Below, piece after piece: positions 11,434-21,371 of a stretch of 64,000 nt of DNA. The stretch is from Noviherbaspirillum autotrophicum (GTDB taxonomy: Bacteria > Pseudomonadota > Gammaproteobacteria > Burkholderiales > Burkholderiaceae_D), in assembly GCF_000818395.1 (NCBI RefSeq), contig NZ_JWJG01000028.1, positions 3,747,561 through 3,811,560 on the forward strand. The letters are read 5' to 3'. Every line of letters begins with the position of its first letter. Position 1 is the first letter of the stretch. A program made the translations under genes and the position numbers. The notes under the pieces are model-generated. The model searched no databases and was not told the DNA's origin. It saw only the letters and a list, made by a program, of their open reading frames with translations.

Positions 11434-12572
11434 ACGAATTGCCATCCTCCAACAATCCCAATCCGGCCGGTGGCGCAAGCCCCGCGCCCCAGTTGCCTTC
11501 GCAAAATGAGGCTGGTTCCCGGCATCATCAGTTGAACCGGCCTGTCTATGCGGCGCTGGGCGTGCTTGGCTTCTTGCTCGTAGCGCAATGGTGGGCGTCG
11601 AACCACGAGATCAGCAGCTTGCGCGAGGAAATGGCGCAGCGCCTGAAAACCGGCGAGTCGATCAATGCCGAAACCAAGGTGCTGGTGAAGTCGATGCAGG
11701 ACAGCATGCGAGACATGCAAGCCAAGGTCAATGTACTTGAAGGCAAGCAGGTCGAAGCGCAGGGGCAGCAACTGGCGCTGGAGCAGATGTACCAGGAGCT
11801 GTCGAAGAATCGCGACGACTGGGCGCTGGCGGAAATCGAACAGGTGCTGTCGACTGCCAGCCAGCAGTTGCAACTGGCTGGCAATGTGCAGGGCGCGTTG
11901 ATCGCGCTGCAAAACGCCGATAACCGGCTGTCACGCTCGGACAAGCCGCAGTTCATCGTCATCCGCCGCGCCCTCGCCAGGGATATGGAGCGCCTCAAGT
12001 TGTTGCCGAACGTCGATCTTCCCGGCATTGCACTGCGGCTGGACAGCGTGATCGGGCAGATCGACAGCATGCCCTTGCTGTCCGATGAAAAGCCGGCATT
12101 GCCGGCCACGCAACCGAAGACCTCGCGCCGCGTGTCAAAGGGCGCCGCCGCCGCGAAGGCGCCGGTAGCCACGGGCAATTCCGCGGCCGACTGGTTCAGT
12201 GACCTGGAAGACAAGTGGAACAGCTGGACCAATGAAGTCTGGACGGAGATCAAGCAGATGGTCCGCGTGCGCAACGTAGAAACGCCCGATGCGCTGCTGC
12301 TGTCGCCGACCCAGGCCTATTACGCGCGCGAAAATGTGAAGCTGCGCTTGCTGAATGCACGCATGGCGCTGTTGACCCGCAATGAAGCCATGTTCCGCAG
12401 CGACCTCATCGCCGCGCAGGATGCCATTTCCAGGTACTTCGATACCCGCGCCAAGCAGACGCAGACTGCGCTGGCCCTGCTGCGCCAGGTCCAGTCGAGT
12501 AATCTGTCGATCGACATGCCGACGCTGGCCGACAGCCTGAATGCGGTACGCAATTACAAGGCGAAGCCATAA
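11430..12572 (+). CDS. hemX: HemX family membrane protein (uroporphyrinogen-III C-methyltransferase-like annotation)
   Basis: A 380-residue single-pass inner-membrane protein of family PF04375. A proline/glycine-rich cytoplasmic N-terminus is followed by one TM helix (about 39-55, VYAALGVLGFLLVAQWW), a coiled coil (about 60-120) and a periplasmic domain containing EIEQVLSTASQQLQLAGNV, a typical HemX stretch. Despite a common database name, the family lacks methyltransferase motifs; it is thought to assist haem synthesis or protein assembly at the membrane. Start and stop overlap both neighbours (ATGA with hemD, TAATG with hemY). Confidence 0.9.
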   Translation: MNELPSSNNPNPAGGASPAPQLPSQNEAGSRHHQLNRPVYAALGVLGFLLVAQWWASNHEISSLREEMAQRLKTGESINAETKVLVKSMQDSMRDMQAKVNVLEGKQVEAQGQQLALEQMYQELSKNRDDWALAEIEQVLSTASQQLQLAGNVQGALIALQNADNRLSRSDKPQFIVIRRALARDMERLKLLPNVDLPGIALRLDSVIGQIDSMPLLSDEKPALPATQPKTSRRVSKGAAAAKAPVATGNSAADWFSDLEDKWNSWTNEVWTEIKQMVRVRNVETPDALLLSPTQAYYARENVKLRLLNARMALLTRNEAMFRSDLIAAQDAISRYFDTRAKQTQTALALLRQVQSSNLSIDMPTLADSLNAVRNYKAKP

Positions 12573-13768
12573 TGCGTATCCTGTTATCGCTCGTGATCCT
12601 GTTTGCCGCCGCCATCGGCCTTGCGGTGGGAGCGCAATTCAATCCCGGTAACGTGGTGTTTTTCTACCCGCCGTACCGGATCGATCTGTCGCTCAATCTC
12701 TTCATCGCGCTGGCCGCGCTGCTGTTTGTCGTCGTGTACTCGGTCCTGAATGCCATTCGCAGCACGCAGCAGATGCCGCAGCGCGTGGCGGCCTACCGCC
12801 GCGACAAGCGCGAGCGCGAAGGCAACCGCGCCATGCGCGAGGCGCTCAAAGCCTTGTTCGAAGGCCGCTTCGGCCATGCGGAAAAGGCGGCGATCCGCGC
12901 TGCCGAGCATCCGGACAATGCTGGCCTGTCGGCCCTGATCGCGGCGCGCGCGGCGCACCGCATGGGCCAGCCGGAACGGCGCGACGTCTGGTTGTCCAAG
13001 GTGCAGGAGGACCCGGCGCTGAAAACCGCTCGCCTGATGACCACTATCGAACTGGCGGTCGATGGCCAGCAGCCCGAGAGTGCACTGGAAGCGATCGTGG
13101 AACTGAATGCCAGCGGCATGCGCCATATCCACGCGCTGCGTCTGGCGCTCAAAGCCAATCAGCGTTCCAAAAACTGGGTTGAGGTGCTGCGTCTGGTGCG
13201 TCTGCTCGACAAGCGCAAGGCCTTGCATCCCGCGTTGTCGCACCGTCTGCGCGAGCTGGCCTATGAGGCGCTGCTGTCGAGCGGCGTGCATGACACCGAA
13301 GCGATCCGCCGCGTATGGGCAGGTGTGCCTGCCGAAGACCGCGTGCGACCGTTTGTGGCAGTACGTGCCGCCGGGGCATTCAACGCCTGCGGGCTCCACG
13401 ACGAGGCGCGCATCGTCGTGGAAAAGGCGCTGGAGGTCGAATGGGACGAGCGCCTGGTGCGCGCGTACGGCAATTCCGCTGCGGCCGAAGGATCGCCCGC
13501 CCTGCTGGCCCAGATCGAACGCTGCGAGCAATGGGCGCGTTCGCGTCCATCGGACCCCGAGCTGGCACTGACCCTCGGTGTGCTCTGCCTGCGTCAGAAG
13601 TTGTGGGGCAAGGCGCAGCGCCATCTTGAGCAGGCGCTGTCGGATGCATCCGACACGTCGACGGTGCGCGAAGCGCATCTGAAGCTGGCGCAACTGCACG
13701 AAGCGCTGAAGCAGCCAGACGAAGCGGCGGCACATTACCGCCAGTGCGCATTGGCCACCATCCTGTAG
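12572..13768 (+). CDS. hemY: HemY-like TPR membrane protein
   Basis: A 398-residue protein with two N-terminal TM helices (about 3-22 and 40-63: LSLNLFIALAALLFVVVYSVL) and then a TPR-rich helical domain. It belongs to the proteobacterial HemY_N family, the last gene of hemCDXY operons, unrelated to the Bacillus HemY oxidase. Conserved early text includes ALKALFEGRFGHAEKAAIRAAEH. C-terminal repeats such as WGKAQRHLEQALSD are clear TPR units. Its exact role in tetrapyrrole metabolism is unsettled. The start shares one base with the hemX stop. Confidence 0.9.
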   Translation: MRILLSLVILFAAAIGLAVGAQFNPGNVVFFYPPYRIDLSLNLFIALAALLFVVVYSVLNAIRSTQQMPQRVAAYRRDKREREGNRAMREALKALFEGRFGHAEKAAIRAAEHPDNAGLSALIAARAAHRMGQPERRDVWLSKVQEDPALKTARLMTTIELAVDGQQPESALEAIVELNASGMRHIHALRLALKANQRSKNWVEVLRLVRLLDKRKALHPALSHRLRELAYEALLSSGVHDTEAIRRVWAGVPAEDRVRPFVAVRAAGAFNACGLHDEARIVVEKALEVEWDERLVRAYGNSAAAEGSPALLAQIERCEQWARSRPSDPELALTLGVLCLRQKLWGKAQRHLEQALSDASDTSTVREAHLKLAQLHEALKQPDEAAAHYRQCALATIL

Positions 13769-13866
13769 CTATCACTTGTCGCTGACGCGCGCCTGACAGT
13801 GTTGCGTGTCAGCCGGCAGTGCGCGTCGCGCGCTGTTGCGACGCACAAAGCCAGAATGAAAGCCGC

Positions 13867-13872
13867 TATAAT
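13867..13872 (+). promoter_or_regulatory. Probable -10 element of the ppa promoter
   Basis: A perfect TATAAT lies 39 bp upstream of the ppa start. No good -35 hexamer is found at 16-18 bp. Confidence 0.5.
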
Positions 13873-13910
13873 CTGCGGGTTTCTAAATTTTCATCAGATG
13901 AGAGAGCAAC

Positions 13911-14450
13911 ATGAGCTTGAATAACGTTCCCGCCGGACGCGACTTGCCGAACGATTTCAATGTGATCATCGAAATCCCGATGAACGCCGACCCGATCAAG
14001 TATGAAGTGGACAAGGACACTGGCGCGATCTTCGTCGACCGTTTCATGGGCACCGCGATGCACTATCCGTGCAACTACGGCTACATTCCTCAGACCATTT
14101 CCGCCGACGGCGACCCGGTCGACGTGCTGGTCGTGACGCCGTTCCCGCTGATCCCGGGCGTTGTCGTGCGTTGCCGTCCGATCGGCGTGCTGAAGATGAC
14201 CGACGAGGCTGGCGGCGATGCCAAAGTACTGGCGGTTCCGGTGGACAAGGTTCTGCCGATCTACACCCATTGGCAAAAGCCGCAAGACATGAACGATCTG
14301 CGCCTGCAGCAGATCCAGCACTTCTTCGAGCACTACAAGGACCTCGAAAAAGGTAAGTGGGTCAAGGTCGACGGCTGGGAAGGCCCGGACGAGGCGAAAG
14401 CCGAAATCATGGCTGGTGCAGAAGCCTACAACAAGGAACACAGCAAGTAA
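13911..14450 (+). CDS. ppa: Inorganic pyrophosphatase (family I)
   Basis: Hydrolyses pyrophosphate to two phosphates, pulling biosynthetic reactions forward. At 179 residues it is the usual bacterial hexameric length. The signature DGDPVD (Asp66, Asp68, Asp71) and the upstream residues [11 protein letters not shown] and [20 protein letters not shown] are all present. A GAGAG Shine-Dalgarno lies six bases before the ATG. It is monocistronic, with its own -10 element and terminator. Confidence 0.97.
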   Translation: MSLNNVPAGRDLPNDFNVIIEIPMNADPIKYEVDKDTGAIFVDRFMGTAMHYPCNYGYIPQTISADGDPVDVLVVTPFPLIPGVVVRCRPIGVLKMTDEAGGDAKVLAVPVDKVLPIYTHWQKPQDMNDLRLQQIQHFFEHYKDLEKGKWVKVDGWEGPDEAKAEIMAGAEAYNKEHSK

Positions 14451-14474
14451 TTGCCGAAGGTGGATATACGAAAG

Positions 14475-14500
14475 GCGCACCGGAAGGTGCGCTTTTTTTT
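14475..14500 (+). terminator. Rho-independent terminator of ppa
   Basis: GCGCACC (14475-14481), loop GGAA, GGTGCGC (14486-14492), then eight T. Confidence 0.95.
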
Positions 14501-14647
14501 CGTCCGGCCTTCTGTCAGGTAATGCATGCGCAATAGTGTTGCCATGAAGCGATAGTGCGTATTCCGAACGCGTGGTTTGCATCGACAATTCAACCCGGAT
14601 GCGTCATCATTCATAAAAATTGCCGTACGGCAATAATGAGGTGCGCA

Positions 14648-16291
14648 GTGGAACTGAAAAAACTGAGGGCGGCGGAAGCCGAGGCGGGGACAGGGGGCGG
14701 CGGTGTCCAGAGTACAGCCAATGTGCGCGATCGCTTGCTGCAAAAAATTAACGCGGCGGCCGATTTGCCCGCGCTCGGCAGTTCCGTGGCCCGCGTGGTG
14801 CAAATGGCTTCATCGGACGACGAAGCGGTCAGCAATCTGGCGCATTTCATCTTGTCGGATGTCGCGCTGACGCAAAAAATCCTGCGCATTGCTAATACAG
14901 TCAGTTATCGCACCGCATCCGGCAGGCAGGTGACGACGGTTTCGAAGGCGATCTTCCTGCTTGGCCTCGAAACCGTTAAAACTGCCGCGCTGGCGATGCT
15001 GCTAGTGGACCGGCTGGCCAAAACGCATGCGCAAAGCGTGCGCAACGAACTGCTGCTTGCGCTTACCGCCAGTATGGTGGGCCGCGAGATGGCGCGCCGC
15101 AGCCAGCACAAGGATGCGGAGGAAGCAGCAATTGCCGCACTGTTCAAGAATATCGGCCGCCTGCTGGTGGCGGCGCATGACCATCAGCTGTATCAGAAAG
15201 TCGCCAGGCTGGTGGAAAGCGGCACGCATACGCCAGCCCAAGCCTCGAAGGAGGTATTGGGCTGCAGCTTCGATCTGCTGGCCGAATCCGTGCTGCGCAG
15301 CTGGAATATCCCCGAATCGATCGTGCATGCGCTGGCAGCGTTGCCGTCCGGGGTATTGAAACCCGCGAAAGGGCGCCTGGAATGGATGCAGCAGGTTGCG
15401 ACTTTCAGCCTGAATGCCGCCAAGCTGATCCCGGGAATGAGCGACCCTGCCCAGGCGGACGCCCGCAATGCGTTGCTGATGCGCTTTGGGACGGCGCTAA
15501 ATCTCGACCACGACAAGCTGGAGCGCATGTTCGCCAGCGTCTCGGAAGAGTCGTGCGTGCTGGCCAGGGATAGCGAGCTGGCCCAGTACTTTGATGCGGC
15601 TGGCGAAATGGCGGCGCCATGTGCCGAGCGCAGTGCGGCAGTGGCGCGCGAGAGCCCGGCTGCTGTGGCGAAAGCTCCGGAACAGGCCGGGTTGCTCAAT
15701 GAGCTGCTGCTGGACTTGGTCGAGGACAGCGAACCGGCGCAGGTGGGCGCATGCCATCCAAGCGGAAAGCCGCTCAATGCGCGCGATTTGCTGCTGGATG
15801 GGGTGCTGGACGTCACTCAGATGATGGCGTCCGGCAACTGCAAGGTCAACGATTTGATGCTGCTGGTGCTGGAGACCTTATGTACCAGCATGGGATTCCG
15901 GTTTGCCACGGTATGCCTGATGGATAAGCCGGCGAACCGGTTCAGGGCGCGCATTACGGTTGGCGAAAATTATGCGGCGCGCGAGGCGGGTTTCGTCTTT
16001 CAATTTGCTAACGGTAACGATCTCTTCAAGCTGGCTATGGAAAATAACGCCGACCTGATGATTTCGGATGCAACCACTCCCAAGATACGCAGCCTGCTTC
16101 CAACTTGGCATCGTGAACTGTTGCCGGACGCACGCAGCTTTATCGTGCTGCCGTTGGTGGTCCAGAAAAAGCAGCTTGGCCTGTTCTATGCGGACCGCGC
16201 ACAACCAGCGCCCGAAGGCGTGCCGGCCGATGAAACGGCATTAATCAAGACGTTGAAGGGGCAGGTGCTGACGGCGCTGAATTCACTTTAG
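14648..16291 (+). CDS. HDOD and GAF domain signalling protein
   Basis: A 547-residue protein. The N-terminal HDOD domain (about 25-230) opens with LPALGSSVARVVQMASSDDEAVSNLAHFILSD, and the helices ILRIANTVSYR and AIFLLGLETVKTAALAMLL are typical. A low-complexity linker leads to a GAF-like domain (about 385-545, including DARSFIVLPLVVQKKQLGLFYAD). HDOD proteins are non-hydrolytic relatives of HD phosphodiesterases used in signalling, motility and stress. GTG 14648 is chosen because TGAGGTG lies a few bases upstream; ATG 14636 overlaps that ribosome-binding site, and ATG 14555 is unlikely. It is convergent with the Ser/Thr kinase gene, with a 7-bp gap. Confidence 0.85.
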   Translation: MELKKLRAAEAEAGTGGGGVQSTANVRDRLLQKINAAADLPALGSSVARVVQMASSDDEAVSNLAHFILSDVALTQKILRIANTVSYRTASGRQVTTVSKAIFLLGLETVKTAALAMLLVDRLAKTHAQSVRNELLLALTASMVGREMARRSQHKDAEEAAIAALFKNIGRLLVAAHDHQLYQKVARLVESGTHTPAQASKEVLGCSFDLLAESVLRSWNIPESIVHALAALPSGVLKPAKGRLEWMQQVATFSLNAAKLIPGMSDPAQADARNALLMRFGTALNLDHDKLERMFASVSEESCVLARDSELAQYFDAAGEMAAPCAERSAAVARESPAAVAKAPEQAGLLNELLLDLVEDSEPAQVGACHPSGKPLNARDLLLDGVLDVTQMMASGNCKVNDLMLLVLETLCTSMGFRFATVCLMDKPANRFRARITVGENYAAREAGFVFQFANGNDLFKLAMENNADLMISDATTPKIRSLLPTWHRELLPDARSFIVLPLVVQKKQLGLFYADRAQPAPEGVPADETALIKTLKGQVLTALNSL

Positions 16292-16298
16292 GTCAAAT

Positions 16299-17357
16299 TC
16301 AGCGCAATAACTTGACCGCCACTACTGCCGCTGCAGTCGTCAGCGACAGGCAGCCGGCCCAGAATAGCCGGCTGCCCACGAACGACAGCTTCCGGGGAGC
16401 GCGGCGCTCGAGTGTCACCATGTCGAGTTTCATGCGGCGCATGGCGCGCCTTTCACGCAGCAGGAAACGCTTCAAGTCGAGCGCCATCGCTTCCGCCGTC
16501 GGATAGCGCTTTTCGGGGCGCTTGCTCATGGCCTTCATCACGATGTGCGACAGCGCCATCGGTATGTTCGGATCAACCTCATGGGGCGCCGGCGGCGCGC
16601 GGAACGCGATCTCGCTCAAGAGTTTGTCGACACTGCTGGACTGGAATGGCTTCTGGCCGACCAGCATTTCATACATGACGGCGCCCAGGGAGTAGATATC
16701 GGTCATCGGGCCTGCCGGTTTGCCCGATGCCTGCTCGGGCGACATGTAGGCCGGCGTGCCGAACAGCTTGTTGTTCTGAAAGATGGTGTACGACCAGTTA
16801 TCCGCGGCGATCGCTTCATTTCCCATGCTGCCCGCTCGCTTCGGCGCGCGCGCGATGCCGAAATCGACCAGTTTGGGCATTTCATCCTTCACCATGAAGA
16901 TATTGGCCGGCTTGATGTCGCGGTGCACGACGTCATTGCGGTGCGCGTGGTCAAGCGCATCGGCGATCTTCCATCCGATCGATGCCGCCTCGTCCGGCCG
17001 GAAGCGGTGGCCGTTGTCGAGTAACTTGCTCAGCTCGCGTCCTTGCAGATACTCCATTGCGATGTAGGTCGCGCCGTTTTCGACCGAGGCGTCATAGATC
17101 GTGGCGATGTGCGGGTGCGACAGGCAGCCTGCGGCGCGCGCTTCATTGAGGAATTGCTGTTCGTACCGGGATTTTTCGGCAAGCGTGAGGCGTGGATTGA
17201 AGGTCTTGATCGCCAGATCGCGGCCGATGACCGGATCGTGGCCAAGATAAACGCACCCGACGGTGCCGCGCCCTAGTTCGCGCGTAATGTAGAAGCGCCC
17301 GATCCGGCTGAGCGCTGGGGCAATCGATGTCACGCTGGCAGTCGGCTGAAAAGTCAT
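16299..17357 (-). CDS. Membrane-anchored Ser/Thr protein kinase (Hanks type)
   Basis: A 352-residue eukaryotic-like kinase. It has the glycine loop ELGRGTVGCVYLG, ATP-binding Lys about 51 (LAIKTF), the catalytic loop VVHRDIKPANIF (Asp about 147), DFG (about 165), activation segment end GTPAYMSPEQASG, and a single C-terminal TM helix (FWAGCLSLTTAAAVVAVKLL). There is no extracellular sensor domain after the TM, so it probably acts as an anchored cytoplasmic kinase. ATG 17357 (MTFQPTAS) is preferred over upstream in-frame starts. Its substrates are unknown; the convergent HDOD-GAF protein is a possible partner by position only. Confidence 0.9.
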   Translation of the reverse strand: MTFQPTASVTSIAPALSRIGRFYITRELGRGTVGCVYLGHDPVIGRDLAIKTFNPRLTLAEKSRYEQQFLNEARAAGCLSHPHIATIYDASVENGATYIAMEYLQGRELSKLLDNGHRFRPDEAASIGWKIADALDHAHRNDVVHRDIKPANIFMVKDEMPKLVDFGIARAPKRAGSMGNEAIAADNWSYTIFQNNKLFGTPAYMSPEQASGKPAGPMTDIYSLGAVMYEMLVGQKPFQSSSVDKLLSEIAFRAPPAPHEVDPNIPMALSHIVMKAMSKRPEKRYPTAEAMALDLKRFLLRERRAMRRMKLDMVTLERRAPRKLSFVGSRLFWAGCLSLTTAAAVVAVKLLR

Positions 17358-17477
17358 GAGGGAAAGGATGCCGGGAAGTTTTATTCTTGGCAAGAAAATA
17401 GCACCAACTCGCACCAGAAATTGTCTTCCCGGGCGCTATGGTTTACCTTCCGGTTTTTTGCCGGTTTCGACTGCAGG

Positions 17478-18620
17478 TTAAGAGAGCTTGAATGGGGTGT
17501 GTTCACCCAGCTCGTCAATGTAAGCGTCGATTCCGCCGGCTTCCTGTTGCAGGAAGCGCTCGATGGCATCGGCGAAGGCAGGATGGGCCAGCCAGTGGGC
17601 CGACCAGGTTTTTTCGGGAAGAAAACCGCGCGCCATCTTGTGTTCGCCTTGCGCGCCCCCCTCGAAGCGTTCGATGCCGCAGGCGATGCAGAATTCGAGC
17701 GGCTGATAGTACGCGGTCTCGAAATGCAGGCATGGCACTTCCGCAAGGGCTCCCCAGTAGCGGCCGTACAGCGCATCACGATCGTGGAAGACCAGCGAAC
17801 TGGCGATCGGCTTGCCGTCGCGCTCGGCGACGATGAGCAGGATATGTTGCGGCATCGATTCGCCGATGCGCAGGAAGAAACCGAGATTCAGGTAAGGCGT
17901 GGAATAGTGGGCCGCATAAGTGTGGTCGTAGCAGCGCTTGAAAAAGCGCCAGTCGGCTTCGGTGGCGTCCTCCCCTGCGACATGGCGGAAGCGGATGCCC
18001 GCGTCATGCACCTTGCGGCGCTCGGCGCGGATGTTCTTGCGCTTCTTGCGGTCGAGCGCCGACAAAAAATCGTCGAAGCTCCCGTAGCCCTGATTGAGCC
18101 AGTGGAACTGGACGCCGCTGCGCAGCATGAAGCCGGCCGCTTGCAGTGCCTGCGCCTGCGCCGCCGGCGGAAACAGGATGTGCGTCGACGACAGGCCGCT
18201 GTTTTCCTGGAGTGCGCTCAGCGCTTCAATCAGCTTTTTTGCCGCCGCCGCATCGTGCGCCAGCAGCCGGCTTCCCGTCACCGGCGTGAAAGGAATTGCC
18301 GACAGCAGCTTCGGGTAATACTCCAAGCCGTTGCGGCGATAGGCGTCGGCCCATGCCCAGTCGAATACATATTCGCCGTAGGAGTGGGATTTGACGTACA
18401 GCGGCAGCGCCGCGCACAGCTCGTTGTCGCGCCATAGCGTCAGGTATTGTGGCTGCCAGCCGGTATCGGGCGTGGCGCAACCGGTCTCGTGCAGCGCTGC
18501 AAGAAATGCATAGGAAAGAAATGGATTGCGATCCGCCTGCACCGACACAAGCGCATCCCATTCGGCTTGACCGATTTCAGACAGAGCGGAAACGATTCGC
18601 GTGCGATAATTCACTATCAA
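17478..18620 (-). CDS. GNAT/FemAB-like acyltransferase (PF04339 family)
   Basis: A 380-residue protein of the 'peptidogalycan biosynthesis/recognition' family, related to GNAT and FemAB acyltransferases. Typical regions are NPFLSYAFLAALHETGCA near the N-terminus, SYGEYVFDWAWADAYRRNGLEYYPKLLSAIPFTPVTG, the central FRHVAGEDATEADWRFFKRCYDHTY, and the C-terminal HKMARGFLPEKTWSAHWLAHPAFADAI. The true substrate is not established for the family; aminoacylation or acyl transfer is inferred from the fold. It is divergent from nadE with a 39-bp gap. Confidence 0.88.
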   Translation of the reverse strand: MIVNYRTRIVSALSEIGQAEWDALVSVQADRNPFLSYAFLAALHETGCATPDTGWQPQYLTLWRDNELCAALPLYVKSHSYGEYVFDWAWADAYRRNGLEYYPKLLSAIPFTPVTGSRLLAHDAAAAKKLIEALSALQENSGLSSTHILFPPAAQAQALQAAGFMLRSGVQFHWLNQGYGSFDDFLSALDRKKRKNIRAERRKVHDAGIRFRHVAGEDATEADWRFFKRCYDHTYAAHYSTPYLNLGFFLRIGESMPQHILLIVAERDGKPIASSLVFHDRDALYGRYWGALAEVPCLHFETAYYQPLEFCIACGIERFEGGAQGEHKMARGFLPEKTWSAHWLAHPAFADAIERFLQQEAGGIDAYIDELGEHTPFKLS

Positions 18621-18659
18621 TAACTTGTTTCAGCAGAGTTAAGCCGTCTTTGCACCATC

Positions 18660-20273
18660 ATGACAGTCAAAGTTGCAATCGCACAAATCAATAGCACCGT
18701 CGGAGACCTGGCGGGCAATCGGGCAAAAATCGTCGATTTCGCGCGCCGCGCCGCGGGACAGGGGGCGGATGTCGTATTGACTCCGGAAATGTCGCTGGTC
18801 GGTTATCCGCCGGAAGATTTGTTGTTGCGTCATTCATTCTACGCAAAAGCGGCCGAACAGTTCGAACTGCTGACGGCCGAGCTGGCGGACTTGAAGGATG
18901 TGCACGTCGTGGTCGGCCATCCAGTCTTGCAGGAAGGCGCACGCTTCAATGCCGCATCGGTCGTCGTCAATGGCAAGCTGCTGGCGTCCTATCGCAAGCA
19001 TGACTTGCCGAACGATACTGTATTCGACGAAAAGCGTTATTTCGCATCCGCCGACGAGGCAGTCGTATTCGATGTGAAGGGCGTGCGCTTCGGGATCAAT
19101 ATTTGCGAAGACACATGGTTTGCGCATGCGCCGGCGCGGGCGCAGGCCGCTGGCGCCCAAGTCCTGCTGGTGCCGAACGGTTCGCCCTATCACATCAACA
19201 AGCAGCATCAGCGTTATGACGTGATGCGCGCCAACGTCACGGTGCGCGGCATGGCTATCGTGTATGCGAATTTGGTCGGTGGCCAGGATGAGCTGGTTTT
19301 CGACGGCAATTCCTTTGTGCTGGACGCGCAAGGGGAGCTTAGAGCCCGCATGAAGCACTGCGTGGAAGACCTGCAGATCGTGGAGTTCGATGGCGCCACC
19401 CCGACGCTGTCGGTCATCGAGCCCGATCTGCCGGTTGAGGAGCAGGCGTACAAGGTGCTGGTGCTGGGCGTGCACGATTACGTGACCAAGAACGGCTTCC
19501 CGAGCGTGATCATCGGCTTGTCGGGCGGCGTGGACTCGGCGCTGACGCTGGCGGTCGCGGTGGATGCCTTGGGCGCGGACAAGGTGCGCGCGGTGATGAT
19601 GCCGTCGCCCTATACGGCCGAGATTTCATGGATCGATTCGCGCGACATGGTCAAGCGCATCGGCGTGCGCTATGACGAGATCCCGATCGTCGACTGCTTC
19701 GATGCATTCCGCAAGACGCTGGCGCAGGAATTCAGGGGGCTGCCGGAAGATACGACCGAGGAAAACATTCAGGCACGCATTCGCGGCACTATCCTCATGG
19801 CGCTGTCCAACAAGTACGGTTCGATCGTTCTGACCACCGGCAACAAGAGCGAGATGGCAGTCGGTTACTGCACGCTGTACGGCGATATGGCGGGCGGATT
19901 CGCAGTAATCAAGGATATCGCCAAGACGCTGGTGTATCGCCTGTGCGATTACCGCAATAAGATTTCCGATGTCATCCCGACACGCATCCTGACGCGCGCA
20001 CCGTCAGCGGAATTGCGGCCCGACCAGACCGACCAGGATTCGCTGCCGCCGTACGAGGTGTTGGACGCAATCATGCAGATGTATATGGAAGAGAACCGCA
20101 GCATTGCCGAGATCCTTGCACACGGGTATCGTAAGGAAGATGTCGAGCGTGTAACGCGTTTGATTAAAATTAACGAATACAAGCGCCGCCAAGCCCCGAT
20201 CGGCATTCGCGTCACGCATCGCGCATTCGGCCGCGACTGGCGTTATCCGATCACGTCCAAATTTCGTGAGTGA
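18660..20273 (+). CDS. nadE: Glutamine-dependent NAD+ synthetase
   Basis: Amidates nicotinic acid adenine dinucleotide to NAD+ using ammonia channelled from glutamine. The 537-residue protein has an N-terminal nitrilase/glutaminase domain with Glu43 (TPEMSLVGYPPEDLL), Lys113 (YRKHDLPN) and Cys149 (NICEDTWF), and a C-terminal synthetase domain with the PP-loop SGGVDS (288-293), TTGNKSEMAVGYCTLYGDM and PSAELRPDQTDQDSLP. Glutaminase and synthetase are complete in one chain. It is followed 18 bp later by glnB, so cotranscription is likely. Confidence 0.96.
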   Translation: MTVKVAIAQINSTVGDLAGNRAKIVDFARRAAGQGADVVLTPEMSLVGYPPEDLLLRHSFYAKAAEQFELLTAELADLKDVHVVVGHPVLQEGARFNAASVVVNGKLLASYRKHDLPNDTVFDEKRYFASADEAVVFDVKGVRFGINICEDTWFAHAPARAQAAGAQVLLVPNGSPYHINKQHQRYDVMRANVTVRGMAIVYANLVGGQDELVFDGNSFVLDAQGELRARMKHCVEDLQIVEFDGATPTLSVIEPDLPVEEQAYKVLVLGVHDYVTKNGFPSVIIGLSGGVDSALTLAVAVDALGADKVRAVMMPSPYTAEISWIDSRDMVKRIGVRYDEIPIVDCFDAFRKTLAQEFRGLPEDTTEENIQARIRGTILMALSNKYGSIVLTTGNKSEMAVGYCTLYGDMAGGFAVIKDIAKTLVYRLCDYRNKISDVIPTRILTRAPSAELRPDQTDQDSLPPYEVLDAIMQMYMEENRSIAEILAHGYRKEDVERVTRLIKINEYKRRQAPIGIRVTHRAFGRDWRYPITSKFRE

Positions 20274-20282
20274 TTACATTAA

Positions 20283-20630
<348 letters not shown>

Positions 20631-20695
20631 TCGCGTTTTCCCTGCGAACGGTGGAATCGTTCATGCTCAGCCGCATCCGATTCCGTCGTTCGCAT

Positions 20696-21298
20696 TCATT
20701 CGAGGCGCACACCCTTGGCCCAGGTCACCAGGCGTAATCCGCAAATAGCCAGCGCGCTCGACCACAATGAAAAATCCGGCGGCACGCCGGATTTTTGCAT
20801 CAGCAGGTACATCCAGCATCCCGCAAACGAGCAGATCGCGTAAGGCCTGCCGTCGCGCAGCACCATTGGGATTTCATTGCATACGATATCGCGCAGGATG
20901 CCGCCGAAAACGCCGGTAATGACGCCCATCATCGAGGCGATAAAGATCGGCATGCCGGCGGCCAGCGCCTCGGATACGCCGGCGATCGAGAACAGACCGA
21001 GCCCGAGCGCATCGGCAAATACGATCACTCTTTCCGATACGATTTTCCGCGCCATGCGGACCGCCGGCACGGCGATCAGCGACAGCACGAAGATCAGAAT
21101 CGCATATTCCTGGTGCGTGACCCAGAACAGCGGCCGCTTGTCGAGCAAGATGTCGCGCAGCGTGCCGCCGCCGAAAGCGGTAATGAAAGCGACCGTGAAT
21201 ACGCCGACCACGTCCATCTTCTTGCTGCGCGCTTCGGCAAAGCCGGAGAACGCGCCAATCAGGATGGCGAGGACCTCGATGATCTTGATCAGGGACAT
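20696..21298 (-). CDS. Trimeric intracellular cation channel-like membrane protein (UPF0126)
   Basis: A 200-residue, seven-TM protein of the UPF0126/YicG family, now recognised as prokaryotic TRIC-type cation channels. Two repeated halves each carry the family's glycine-rich motif: FITAFGGGTLRDILLDKRPLFW and ITGVFGGILRDIVCNEIP. The long open frame upstream is ignored; ATG 21298 (MSLIKIIEVLAILIGAFSGFAEARSKKMDVVGV) gives the canonical length. Confidence 0.9.
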   Translation of the reverse strand: MSLIKIIEVLAILIGAFSGFAEARSKKMDVVGVFTVAFITAFGGGTLRDILLDKRPLFWVTHQEYAILIFVLSLIAVPAVRMARKIVSERVIVFADALGLGLFSIAGVSEALAAGMPIFIASMMGVITGVFGGILRDIVCNEIPMVLRDGRPYAICSFAGCWMYLLMQKSGVPPDFSLWSSALAICGLRLVTWAKGVRLE

Positions 21299-21371
21299 AC
21301 GTGATGCGGGTGAAAGGTAATCGCTGCATGATACCCGCAGACGCGGCGAATACAAGCCGCGCTGATCCACC